64,000 bases of DNA from Actinomycetes bacterium (lineage in GTDB: Bacteria > Actinomycetota > Acidimicrobiia > Acidimicrobiales > JAJYXR01), in NCBI GenBank assembly GCA_021801795.1, contig JAJYXR010000038.1, positions 47,703 to 111,702 on the forward strand, written 5' to 3'. The translations under genes were made by a program, and so were the position numbers. Shown in pieces: positions 35,750 through 43,694 of the stretch; position 1 is the first letter of the stretch; the number at the start of each line of letters is the position of its first letter. The notes below the pieces were generated by a model. That model was not told the origin of the DNA. It saw only the letters and a list, made by a program, of their open reading frames with translations, and made no database searches.

Positions 35750-36646
35750 TCAGTCGCCGCTGCGATGCTCTGCGAACCAGTCTGCCAGCACCCGCCGGTA
35801 GGCGGCATCGTAACGGTCGTAGTGGTGGCGCAGTGCCTGGCCCGGCCAGGTCGGAGGGAGGAGCTCATCGGGCAGGAGGGGATCGGCCTGGAAATGCCGG
35901 AGGACTGCCGCGCTCAGCACGAACCCCTCGGCCAGTGCAGCCCGGTCGCCTGATTCCAGGGGACCGATCAGGCTTCCCATGCGGTCCTCCAGCTCCAGGG
36001 CGCGATCAGCCCACCCGTCCATGTCGAACAGCGTGGCTGCCAGCTCCGAGGGATCCCCCATTGGTGTCGCGCTGAACCACCGCACCGTGTCACCTGTGAT
36101 GGTCGGCGCCCCCCCGAGGTTGTCGGGCCTGGTCCACACCCCCTCTCTCAGCTCGGCGAAGCGCGCCCGGGACAGCTCGGAGCGCAGCAGCGCCCTAGCC
36201 TTGGGGCTCCGCCGCCCCGGTTGCACTATCCCGACGATCCATCTCCCGTCGCGCCATGGGGCAGTGGTCGCCTCCCGGCTGGCACTCTGGCGCGCCTGGC
36301 GTTCGAGGAGACGTTGGGATGCGATGCGGTAGACACCGCCCTCGACGGAGAGCTCCCCACTGGCCACCATCCGACTCAGCGCCGTGCGGGTGGCGCCATC
36401 CGCGATGCCGAACAGCTCGGTGGTGCGTACCAGCAGCGCCACCGGAAGCCGCGGCGGGTCGGTACCCAGCAGCACCGACAGCAGGACCGACCTGGCGTTC
36501 AGCCCACCACTGCCACCAGGCCCACCACTGCCACCAGGCCCACCACTGCCACCAGGCCCACCACTGCCACCAGGCCCACCACTGCCACCAGGCCCACCAC
36601 TGCCACCAGGCCCACCACTGGCACCTATATTACTAGATTGCAACAT
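35750..36646 (-). CDS. PaaX-family transcriptional regulator with N-terminal Gly/Pro repeat
   Basis: About 298 residues. PaaX_N winged helix (ARSVLLSVLLGTDPPRLPVALLVRTTELFGIADGATRTALSRMVASGELSVEGGVYRI) and the PaaX_C region are clear. PaaX proteins repress aromatic or lipid catabolic genes and are released by acyl-CoA esters. Before the domain sits a run of about six GGPGGS units from an 18-bp DNA repeat. The start is uncertain: the ATG used has no Shine-Dalgarno, and only 15 nt separate it from the upstream-most ATG of the divergent desaturase. An acyl-CoA-responsive repressor beside a desaturase makes control of lipid synthesis plausible. Confidence 0.78.
   Translation of the reverse strand: MLQSSNIGASGGPGGSGGPGGSGGPGGSGGPGGSGGPGGSGGPGGSGGLNARSVLLSVLLGTDPPRLPVALLVRTTELFGIADGATRTALSRMVASGELSVEGGVYRIASQRLLERQARQSASREATTAPWRDGRWIVGIVQPGRRSPKARALLRSELSRARFAELREGVWTRPDNLGGAPTITGDTVRWFSATPMGDPSELAATLFDMDGWADRALELEDRMGSLIGPLESGDRAALAEGFVLSAAVLRHFQADPLLPDELLPPTWPGQALRHHYDRYDAAYRRVLADWFAEHRSGD
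36503..36620 (-). repeat. 18-bp in-frame tandem repeat, 6.5 copies
   Basis: Perfect copies of a unit reading CCCACCACTGCCACCAGG on the + strand. On the minus strand they encode GGPGGS at the N-terminus of the PaaX-like regulator. It ends about 25 nt from the promoter of the divergent desaturase gene. Confidence 0.95.
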
Positions 36647-36666
36647 GTGTAGAAATCGTGTATGAT
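36638..36666 (+). promoter_or_regulatory. Promoter of the desaturase gene giving a leaderless transcript
   Basis: TTGCAA (36638-36643), a 17-nt spacer and TATGAT (36661-36666). Initiation 7-8 nt later falls on the ATG at 36674. The promoter overlaps the start region of the divergent PaaX-like gene. Confidence 0.6.
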
Positions 36667-36673
36667 GGTCTTC

Positions 36674-37639
36674 ATGGGAACGACCACCATGGTGCCACCT
36701 GCAGAGCTGCTGCCCGAGGTTCTGCCGACCGAGAGGCTCGGTCCGACCGGGATGCCGGTGCCGGCATTGAGGGCGGACCTGCGTCGTATCAACGGCCTGG
36801 CGAACCTGGGAAGTGTGCTCCTTACGTGGGGACAGGCTGCACTTACCATCGGGCTGGCGGTATGGATAGACCGGCCTGTGGCCTACCTGGTGGCTGTCGT
36901 GCTGATGGGCCCTGCCTTCGCCCGCTTCGCCATCCTCGGTCACGAGGCGGCCCACCGTCTTCTCTTCAAGAGCAAGCGCATGAACGATCTGGTCGGCAAG
37001 TGGCTGCTCGCCTACCCGGCGTTCGTGCCCTTCGAGGTCTACCGCAGGAGCCACTTCGCACATCACCGCGACGAGCTGGGGCCGAACGAGCCCGACATGA
37101 ACCTCTACTCGGGGTATCCGATCACGAGAGCCAGCATGGCCCGGAAGCTGTTGCGCGACGCGCTGGGCATATCCGGCTGGAAGAACCTGAAGCCCCTGCT
37201 GCGTGCCCTATTCCATAAGCCTGCGCGACCGATAGCCCTGCGGATAATCGCGGCCCAGCTGGTAGTCCTGGCCTTGTTCTCTGCCGCGGGCTGGCCCCAG
37301 CTCTACCTGTTGCTATGGCTCCTACCGTGGATGACCTCCTGGAGGGTTCTGAACCGTCTGCGGGCGATAGCCGAGCACGGAGGCATGGAGCGGAGCGAGG
37401 ACCGGAGGCGCACCACCCACCATGTTCGCCAGTCCTGGCCGGCCCGGTTCTTCGTGGTGCCCTTCAACACCGGCTGGCACCTCGCCCACCATGTCGACAT
37501 GGGGGTTCCCTGGCGTAACCTGCCCCGCCTGCACCAGGAGCTGGTCGAGTCCGGGTGGGTGACGCAGGACATCGTCTACCCGAGCTACCGGGCACTGTGG
37601 CGATCGCTCTCCTCCCGCCCGGCCGGCGCCCAGGCCTGA
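36674..37639 (+). CDS. Membrane fatty acid desaturase
   Basis: 321 residues. Three histidine boxes ligate the di-iron centre: GHEAAH, SHFAHH and HLAHHVD, with a fourth conserved region HGGMERSEDRRRTTHHV. Two hydrophobic pairs span the membrane. It introduces a double bond into an acyl chain of a membrane lipid or acyl-CoA using O2. I chose the ATG at 36674 because a consensus promoter ends 7 nt before it; in-frame ATGs at 36662 and 36665 lie inside the -10 box and cannot be transcribed from it. Control by the divergent PaaX-like protein is likely. Confidence 0.9.
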   Translation: MGTTTMVPPAELLPEVLPTERLGPTGMPVPALRADLRRINGLANLGSVLLTWGQAALTIGLAVWIDRPVAYLVAVVLMGPAFARFAILGHEAAHRLLFKSKRMNDLVGKWLLAYPAFVPFEVYRRSHFAHHRDELGPNEPDMNLYSGYPITRASMARKLLRDALGISGWKNLKPLLRALFHKPARPIALRIIAAQLVVLALFSAAGWPQLYLLLWLLPWMTSWRVLNRLRAIAEHGGMERSEDRRRTTHHVRQSWPARFFVVPFNTGWHLAHHVDMGVPWRNLPRLHQELVESGWVTQDIVYPSYRALWRSLSSRPAGAQA

Positions 37640-37691
37640 GCACCTCAGGTACTGCTGGCTGGTGCGATCAAATCGGCCGTAGAGTTAGGCC

Positions 37692-38144
37692 GTGGGACAC
37701 GGCTGGTTCACGGCGAAGGCGATCCGCCTGCACGTCTCCCTGGTTGTGGTCTTCCCGGGATGCCTGGCTCTCGGCTGGTGGCAGCTCAACCGGGCACTGG
37801 GCGGTAACACCCTGAGCTGGGTCTATACATTCGAGTGGCCCTTCTTCGCCGGATATGCGGTCTACATGTGGAGGCGGCTGCTGAAGGAGGTGCTCGCGGA
37901 GCAGGCTGTGGCTTCAGGCGAGGAGTCCCCGACCCCCGGCATGGAGACCGGCATAGGGAGGGGCATAGGGACCGGCATCGAGACCGGTCCGAACGGAGCT
38001 CCGGGTGTCCTCTACCACGATGAATCCAGGGACCCACCAAGCGTTTCAGGTGTCGATCCCGCCGACGGGGAGGACGAGGAGCTGGCGGCTTACAATCGCT
38101 ACCTCGCAGAGCTGAACGCCGCCGGAGACACGAAGCACTGGTAA
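37692..38144 (+). CDS. Small actinobacterial membrane protein, two helices and an acidic tail
   Basis: 150 residues. AIRLHVSLVVVFPGCLALGWWQLNRALGGNTLSWVYTFEWPFFAGYAVYMWRRLLKE forms two helices with conserved WWQLNRALGGNTLSW and FEWPFFAGYA, a pattern I recall from actinobacterial proteins of unknown function, with some likeness to the first helix of SURF1-type oxidase factors. The hydrophilic C-terminal half includes GIGRGIGTGIETG, again a small internal repeat. The GTG start has weak ribosome-binding signals. Confidence 0.6.
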   Translation: MGHGWFTAKAIRLHVSLVVVFPGCLALGWWQLNRALGGNTLSWVYTFEWPFFAGYAVYMWRRLLKEVLAEQAVASGEESPTPGMETGIGRGIGTGIETGPNGAPGVLYHDESRDPPSVSGVDPADGEDEELAAYNRYLAELNAAGDTKHW

Positions 38145-38163
38145 GGCCCCGGCCTGGTGCTGC

Positions 38164-38249
38164 CGACGCATCCGATGTGCCTGGAGCTTGCCCGGACTGG
38201 GTAGCACGCGGTTGATCGTCGACGTATCCGAGGTGCCTGGAGCTTGCCC
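38164..38249. repeat. 30-nt direct repeat, two copies, 56 nt apart
   Basis: Copies at 38164-38193 and 38220-38249 differ at two positions and share GTGCCTGGAGCTTGCCC. They lie between the small membrane protein and the convergent YceH gene. Confidence 0.8.
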
Positions 38250-38265
38250 TCGGTCACCTGGCCTA

Positions 38266-38997
38266 TCAGGCTCCGAGCTCGCTGCGCAGGGCTTCCAGTT
38301 CCCGGGTCAGCAGGTCCACCTGCTTGCTCAACATGAGGACCTGGCGCTGCAGGGAGGCCAGGGTGGGGGGCTCGCCAGGCGAGTACCCGTGATCGGCTCC
38401 ATCCGCGCCTGGCGGGTCGCTGGCAGGCGACGGCTCCGCGAAGTGCCCATCGGGTCCTGCGTCGGCATCGGGTAGGGACGTCCCGTCTGGGTCATGGGTG
38501 ATCCCGGAGTCCTCCGTGAGCAGATGGGCGAATCGCTCCTCCTTCTGGCCTGGACGCCTCGCCAGGCGAGTCACTACGTCCCCGCGCTCTACCAGGGTGT
38601 CGAGAAGATGTTCTGCCGCGGCCAGATCCCCCACCGGTGCCATCCGCTCGGTGCGCAGCCGCAGCTCTCCGGCAGTCTGCGGACCCCTCAGCACCAGGAC
38701 ACTCACGAAGGCCAGTTCCGCGACCTCCAGACCGATCGCCTCTTCGAGGACCTGACGGTAACGGATCGCCGAGCGCCCATGGGAGGGATGCACGAAGCGA
38801 ACCAGGCCACGCTCCTTGAGCGAGGAGAGCGCATCCAGGATCGCCTGCTCGTCGAATGCCACCACGGGGTCACGGTTGGTGGACTGGTTACAAGCGCTCT
38901 GCAGGGCGTTCAGCGTAAGGGGGTACTGCTGGGGCGTGGTGAGCTGCTTCTCTGCCAGGGAGGCGAGCACACGAGCTTCGACGAAGGTCAGGTCCAC
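38266..38997 (-). CDS. YceH-family protein (DUF480)
   Basis: 243 residues. The N-terminal two thirds are a tandem winged-helix fold with EARVLASLAEKQLTTPQQYPLTLNALQSACNQSTNRDPV and RGPQTAGELRLRTERM. A less conserved linker (about 165-205) leads to a C-terminal coiled coil (LQRQVLMLSKQVDLLTRELEALRSEL). Function is unknown; it is presumably a DNA- or protein-binding factor. The GTG start directly abuts the stop codon of the upstream lipoprotein gene (TAG-GTG), so the two are co-transcribed. Confidence 0.9.
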   Translation of the reverse strand: MDLTFVEARVLASLAEKQLTTPQQYPLTLNALQSACNQSTNRDPVVAFDEQAILDALSSLKERGLVRFVHPSHGRSAIRYRQVLEEAIGLEVAELAFVSVLVLRGPQTAGELRLRTERMAPVGDLAAAEHLLDTLVERGDVVTRLARRPGQKEERFAHLLTEDSGITHDPDGTSLPDADAGPDGHFAEPSPASDPPGADGADHGYSPGEPPTLASLQRQVLMLSKQVDLLTRELEALRSELGA

Positions 38998-41298
38998 CTA
39001 CGACCCTGCCGGGATCGGCTGAGAGGTGACACAAGGCGCAGAACCGCAGACGTCTATCACCTTCCCGGTCTCCAGGAAGGTCACGAGCTGCTTCTGGGCA
39101 GCCGGGAGAGAGCGGGGGATGGTGTCGTGAGGGTCCGGTCCGGCCACCGGTGCCACGTCTCCGGCTGGTGGAGGCAGCACGTTCGTGTCGTCCCATACGT
39201 ACAGGGCCGCGGGGCCGCTGTAGGTGCCCTCGGGCAGGGAGGGAACGAGCGCGAAGGGGTGGCCGGGCTCCAGGCCAGCCCGCAGGGCAGGGCGGTGTAT
39301 GCCCGCGCCGATGGTCCTGGCCTCGATCTCGGTCGACACGTTCGCCACCTGGTGATCACCGAAGGCCATCTGCAGCAGCACCTGGTGCTCAGGGGTGCCC
39401 GGCAGCGGGTGGGTGGTCAGGTTCTCAGCGTAGCCGTCGGTCTCCCCCCGGTCCCAGAGCATCTGGAGAAGGTCGAAGATGACCTGCTGCTCCGGCTTGT
39501 CCGGGTATGCGCTGTCGAGGATGGTGAAGAACGCGGCGAAGTCCACGCTTCTGGGAAGCAGTATCGCATAGTCCATGCTCGGCACCCCGAGCACCGCGCG
39601 GTGGAACTCGGTGGAGATCGCTGTGACCGCACCGCCCATGAGGCTTCCCTCCGAGTTCCCGTAGTAGACGAGCGGCTCGGAGGTGTCGATCAGCGGGTGG
39701 TGTCCTGGCCCGCCGGACTCGAAGGCCCTATTAGCAGCGAAGCCCCTGGAGCTGGCCATCAGCCTGCCGAGGAAGAGAGCGTCGATCATCGACTGCTGGA
39801 GCCTGTCGGGGAGGGTGGCGAAGTTCGACAGGTTCTGGATCAGCCCCGCGTCGCCTATCTCGTCGTTCCCGTCGAGGCCCAGCCAGTTCGTGGAGCAGTA
39901 GACGAGGTCGTAGCGGTTCGCTGTGGCCCGGACCCCCTGGACCTCCAGCTGGGTCGCCACGCTGAAGAGACCTTTGCCGTATAGAACCGGCCAGGCCGGG
40001 TGGACGGCCTCGCCTGCCTTCGCCGGGTTCGCGTCGGCCACGCGTGGAATCAGGCAGGAGAAGACCGCATGCTGGATGTTGCCCGGTATCTGCGCCGGTT
40101 CGCCGTCCGGGCCGAAGTTCAGCAGCGATCCCTGGGGACCCCCAGGCTGGTTCAGGAAGCTCGGCACGTCGAACGTGCCGATCACCTGGCGGGCGAGCGA
40201 GGGGTGCTCCTTGGTGGTGAAGTCGACGACCTTCGTGACGTGGTAGGCCGGCACAGCAGTGCCGAGCTGGGCGAAGGCCTCGTTCCTCATGTGGAGCACC
40301 CAACCCGTGAGGTTCGCGGTGCTCTCGACCGTGAAGTCCCACGCCAGGTACAGCCCACTCACTCCCACCCCGGCCCTGCCGAGGGTGGCGATGAGGCTCC
40401 TCTCGTGCTTCACCAGAGCCGCTCCCGCACTCGTGCCGAGGGCCGGATCCGCGTTGGTGGTACCAGCCAGGATGTGGGCGAATGCACCTCCGGGCGCTAT
40501 CGGGTCACCGGATGCGTTCCGCAGGTCCCGCAGCGCCACGATGATCCGGTCTCCCTCGGGAAGGTTCTCTGCGGGGTGGATGACCATTAGCCGCGTGGCT
40601 GGGTTCGGATCCTGGACGTCCATCTCCGCCCAGTAAGGCAACCTCTTCATGGTGTTCGCGTCTAGAAGCACCACAGGGGAGTCAGCCCCGAGCGACCTCT
40701 CTACAGCAGTGCTGGACGGTACGCCGGACTCCGTGAGGCTCACCCCGGGGACGAACGCGAGGATGAGGGAGCCGGGGCTGAAGCCGTCGTTGCGCTCCCA
40801 CGAGGTGGGGTTCACGGGGATTCCTGCGCTGTTCACCGGCATGGCCCCAGGCGGGAAGTCCACCCGGCGCCCCGAGGGCATCGACGGGTCCGGCACCGTG
40901 TAGTAGTTGTTCGGGAACGGCACCATGCATGGCGTCCCGCCCAGTGGGTCGCAGGCACTGGCCCCCCGTAGCGACACCCCCCACGCCGTCGGCAGGGCAC
41001 GAGCCTCTGTCGGTGGGTGGCCCGTCTTGGCTGCGGGGGTCGCAGAGCACGCAGCCAGACCCGCGGCGAGGGCGAGCATTCCCGCCGCACCGCGCAGCAG
41101 TGCAGGCAGGCGACCGGTGGACCTGCCCGGCCTGCTCTCGAGGACGAGACGATGCGATGCCTGGGCCGAAGACCGGGACTGGGCCGAAGACCGGGACTGG
41201 GCCGAAGACCCCACCCGCGTCGAAGATCGGGGGTTGATCCTGTGCACCAGCTGTGTATAGCGCATGGGAAAGACGCTAGTCCTCCGACGAGCCGGCAT
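38998..41298 (-). CDS. Large lipoprotein with alpha/beta-hydrolase-like nucleophile motif
   Basis: 766 residues. A long basic n-region containing an 18-bp DNA repeat (SSAQSR units, 41163-41213) ends in a lipobox (LALAAGLAAC). The mature part has CDPLGGTPCMVPFPNNYYTV and, around residue 540, PLVYYGNSEGSLMGGAV, a G-N-S-E-G nucleophile elbow. A His in DTSEPLVYYG- or DPHDTIP-type loops could complete a triad. I do not recognise a named family; myxobacterial and actinobacterial surface lipoproteins look similar. A secreted esterase or peptidase is possible. The start is uncertain (an alternative ATG is at 41262). Confidence 0.6.
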   Translation of the reverse strand: MPARRRTSVFPMRYTQLVHRINPRSSTRVGSSAQSRSSAQSRSSAQASHRLVLESRPGRSTGRLPALLRGAAGMLALAAGLAACSATPAAKTGHPPTEARALPTAWGVSLRGASACDPLGGTPCMVPFPNNYYTVPDPSMPSGRRVDFPPGAMPVNSAGIPVNPTSWERNDGFSPGSLILAFVPGVSLTESGVPSSTAVERSLGADSPVVLLDANTMKRLPYWAEMDVQDPNPATRLMVIHPAENLPEGDRIIVALRDLRNASGDPIAPGGAFAHILAGTTNADPALGTSAGAALVKHERSLIATLGRAGVGVSGLYLAWDFTVESTANLTGWVLHMRNEAFAQLGTAVPAYHVTKVVDFTTKEHPSLARQVIGTFDVPSFLNQPGGPQGSLLNFGPDGEPAQIPGNIQHAVFSCLIPRVADANPAKAGEAVHPAWPVLYGKGLFSVATQLEVQGVRATANRYDLVYCSTNWLGLDGNDEIGDAGLIQNLSNFATLPDRLQQSMIDALFLGRLMASSRGFAANRAFESGGPGHHPLIDTSEPLVYYGNSEGSLMGGAVTAISTEFHRAVLGVPSMDYAILLPRSVDFAAFFTILDSAYPDKPEQQVIFDLLQMLWDRGETDGYAENLTTHPLPGTPEHQVLLQMAFGDHQVANVSTEIEARTIGAGIHRPALRAGLEPGHPFALVPSLPEGTYSGPAALYVWDDTNVLPPPAGDVAPVAGPDPHDTIPRSLPAAQKQLVTFLETGKVIDVCGSAPCVTSQPIPAGS
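41163..41213 (-). repeat. 18-bp in-frame tandem repeat, about 2.8 copies
   Basis: It encodes SSAQSR units in the basic n-region before the lipoprotein signal. Confidence 0.9.
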
Positions 41299-41378
41299 GC
41301 CTTCTGAGGCGGTGCTGAGAAGCGGCCTGAGGTGCCATGGGACCAGCCGCCCGCCCGGTTAGCCTCGTCGAGCCGGAA

Positions 41379-41490
41379 CCCAGTCCCGAGAACCCAGTCC
41401 CGAGAACCCAGTCCCGAGAACCCAGTCCCGAGAACCCAGTCCCGAGAACCCAGTCCCGAGAACCCAGTCCCGAGAACCCAGTCCCGAGAA
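41379..41490. repeat. 14-bp tandem repeat, exactly 8 copies
   Basis: The unit CCCAGTCCCGAGAA repeats perfectly and ends 4 nt before the ATG of the propeller gene, so its last GAGAA lies where a Shine-Dalgarno would be. 14 is not a multiple of three. It occupies more than half of the spacer between two divergent genes for exported proteins. Confidence 0.95.
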
Positions 41491-41494
41491 CCCA

Positions 41495-42868
41495 ATGCCT
41501 GCTGCGAAACCGCCATCATCCGAGAGGGCACCCCTCTCACGTGCAGATGCGAGGCGCCGTCGCTCCACCTTCCGGCGCCGCCGGATGCTCTTCGGTGCTG
41601 GCTTCGTGGTCCTGGTGATCGCGGTCACACTGCTGGCCAGGGGAGGAGCGGGCGCATCCAGGCAGGGCGGCCCCAGGGGTACCCAGGGGCAGAGCGGGTC
41701 AGCCCAGGCCGCCAAGACATCGAATCCCGCAGGCGTGCACCATGGCTCGGGCGCCTCTGCTCGTTCGGCCGGTACGCGAGGTAGGACCCTTCGGGGAGGT
41801 GCGTCCTCGACTGCTTCCAGGTCCTCGTCGTGGACCCCGGCGTCGTGGCTGGCGTCGCTGGAGGCAAAGGTGAAGGGCCAGCCGGGGCATCTCCAGCCAG
41901 GATCCAATCCATCCGTCCTGCCCGGTCCGGTCCTGATCGCCGACCGGAACAACTCCAGGCTGCTCCTGGTGGACCCGAAGGGAAGGATCCTCTGGCAGTT
42001 CCCGGCCCCAGGGGACCTGGCTCCCGGGCAGACCTTCCTGTCGCCAGACGATGCGTTCTTCGGCCCTCACGGTGGCCACATCATTGCCACGCAGGAGTCG
42101 GACTTCACGATCTCGGTGATCTCGCTCAAGACCGGGCATATTTCCTGGCATTATGGCCACCCGGGTACGCCGGGTTCGGGTCCTGGATACGTGGACAACC
42201 CCGACGACGCGATGCTGCTACCGAACGGGAACGTGATCGCAGCCGACATAAAGAACTGCCGCCTTCTGTACCTATCGCGGTCGGATCCGGCCCCCGTCCA
42301 CATATACGGTCTCACGGATCCCTACTGCTACCACGAGCCTCCCTACCGGTTCGGCAGCCCGAACGGCATGTTCCCGATGACGAACGGGAACTGGATCGTC
42401 ACGGAGATAGACGGTGACTGGGTTGACGAGATGACGCCAGCAGGCCGGATCCTGTGGTCCGTTCACCCCCCTGGGATCACCTACCCATCGGACACCAATG
42501 AGGTTTCGCCAGGCCTGTTCCTCACTGCTGCCTACACGAAACCCGGCGTGGTGGAGGAGTTCACCTCCACCGGTCAGCTGATCTGGCGCTACGCCCCCAC
42601 CGGCGCGCAGGCGCTCGATCAGCCGTCGCTCGCGCTCCCGCTTCCGAACGGAGACGTGTTGCTGAACGACGACTGGAACGACCGGGTGATAGTGGTCGAC
42701 CCGAAGACGAACCAGGTCGTCTGGCAATACGGCGTCACCGGGGTTCCGGGCTCTGCACCTGGATACCTCTACAAGCCCGACGGAGTGGATCTGGCCCCTC
42801 CCTATTCGCTGCTCGTCACCCACGCGCCTACGATTGGTATACCGCCGTACCCGGTGCCGGCAGGCTGA
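41495..42868 (+). CDS. Membrane-anchored beta-propeller protein (PQQ/NHL-like)
   Basis: 457 residues. A basic N-terminus and one helix (MLFGAGFVVLVIAVTLLA) are followed by a Ser/Gly-rich stalk and a propeller from about residue 140. Its repeats include VLIADRNNSRLLLVDPKGRILWQFP, GNVIAADIKNCRLLYL, GNWIVTEIDGDWVDEMTPAGRILW and GDVLLNDDWNDRVIVVDPKTNQVVWQYG. The D-x-x-N-x-R-[IVL] plus I-x-W-x pattern resembles PQQ-like and aryl-sulfotransferase propellers. No cofactor ligands can be assigned. The response regulator starts 53 nt downstream, so it could be the sensory or target protein of that system. Its leader consists of the 14-bp repeat. Confidence 0.75.
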   Translation: MPAAKPPSSERAPLSRADARRRRSTFRRRRMLFGAGFVVLVIAVTLLARGGAGASRQGGPRGTQGQSGSAQAAKTSNPAGVHHGSGASARSAGTRGRTLRGGASSTASRSSSWTPASWLASLEAKVKGQPGHLQPGSNPSVLPGPVLIADRNNSRLLLVDPKGRILWQFPAPGDLAPGQTFLSPDDAFFGPHGGHIIATQESDFTISVISLKTGHISWHYGHPGTPGSGPGYVDNPDDAMLLPNGNVIAADIKNCRLLYLSRSDPAPVHIYGLTDPYCYHEPPYRFGSPNGMFPMTNGNWIVTEIDGDWVDEMTPAGRILWSVHPPGITYPSDTNEVSPGLFLTAAYTKPGVVEEFTSTGQLIWRYAPTGAQALDQPSLALPLPNGDVLLNDDWNDRVIVVDPKTNQVVWQYGVTGVPGSAPGYLYKPDGVDLAPPYSLLVTHAPTIGIPPYPVPAG

Positions 42869-42921
42869 AAGCCCCAGGCAGATCCGGGTGCCAGGCGCCC
42901 GAGATCGAGGACGGTCGCGCG

Positions 42922-43683
42922 ATGCGATTGCTGGTAGTGGAAGACGAGCAGCACCTTGCCGAGGCTCTTGGAAGGGGGCTCGGAGCGGAGGGCTTCGCCG
43001 TAGACCTGGCGTCGAACGGCACAGACGGACTCTGGATGGCTCGCGAGCACCCCTACGATGCGATCCTGCTCGACATACTGCTTCCGGGGATGAACGGCTT
43101 CGCCATATGCCGTACCCTGCGTGAAGAAGGGAACTGGACCCCGATCCTGATGCTGACTGCCAAGGATGGGGAGCTCGACGAGGCGGAGTGCCTGGACACG
43201 GGTGCAGACGACTTCCTCTCCAAGCCCTTCTCGTTCGTGGTGCTGGTTGCCCGGGTCAGGGCGCTCGTACGCAGGGGGGTTCGCGCGAGGCCTGCGGTTC
43301 TGCGCGTGGGAAACCTGTCGCTCGACCCGGGAGCCCACCGGGTATGGGTGTCTGTCGGTTCCCTCGGTGCGATTCCATCCTCGTCGGAGCAATCCAGGGG
43401 CCCTGAGGCCAAGGAAGACATCCTCCTCACCCCGAGGGAGTTCTCGCTGCTCGAGTACCTGATGCGCCATGCAGGCGTGGCCATTGCCAAGCACGAGCTG
43501 CTCGACCACGTGTGGGGCGTGGGCATGGAGGTCGACCCGAACGTGGTGGAGGTCTACGTGGGATACCTCCGCCGTAAGCTCGCTGCGGCAGGCTCGCTCG
43601 ACGGAGATGGCAGGAGTGGAGCGGGCATAGTGGTGGAGACGATCCGTGGCGTCGGGTACCGTCTCGATCCACTCTCTACCTGA
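42922..43683 (+). CDS. OmpR-family response regulator
   Basis: 253 residues. The receiver domain has acidic residues VEDE, phospho-acceptor Asp51 (LLLDILLPGMNG) and Lys in SKPFSF. The winged-helix DNA-binding domain is typical (LLTPREFSLLEYLMRHAG, VDPNVVEVYVGYLRRKL, IRGVGYRL). About 25 extra residues (Ser/Gly/Glu-rich, around 150-172) interrupt the strand region between the two domains, longer than usual for PhoB/OmpR. It is followed 11 nt later by the histidine kinase. Confidence 0.93.
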   Translation: MRLLVVEDEQHLAEALGRGLGAEGFAVDLASNGTDGLWMAREHPYDAILLDILLPGMNGFAICRTLREEGNWTPILMLTAKDGELDEAECLDTGADDFLSKPFSFVVLVARVRALVRRGVRARPAVLRVGNLSLDPGAHRVWVSVGSLGAIPSSSEQSRGPEAKEDILLTPREFSLLEYLMRHAGVAIAKHELLDHVWGVGMEVDPNVVEVYVGYLRRKLAAAGSLDGDGRSGAGIVVETIRGVGYRLDPLST

Positions 43684-43694
43684 GATCCAGAAGG

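Noticed and set aside
36503..36620. CRISPR-like array
   Set aside because: Units are contiguous with no spacers and encode in-frame peptide repeats. The same holds for the other arrays (for example 41379-41490).
38494..39984. Sense-strand frame of 496 codons opposite yceH and the lipoprotein gene
   Set aside because: YceH is a recognised family on the minus strand, and this frame shows only shadow composition.
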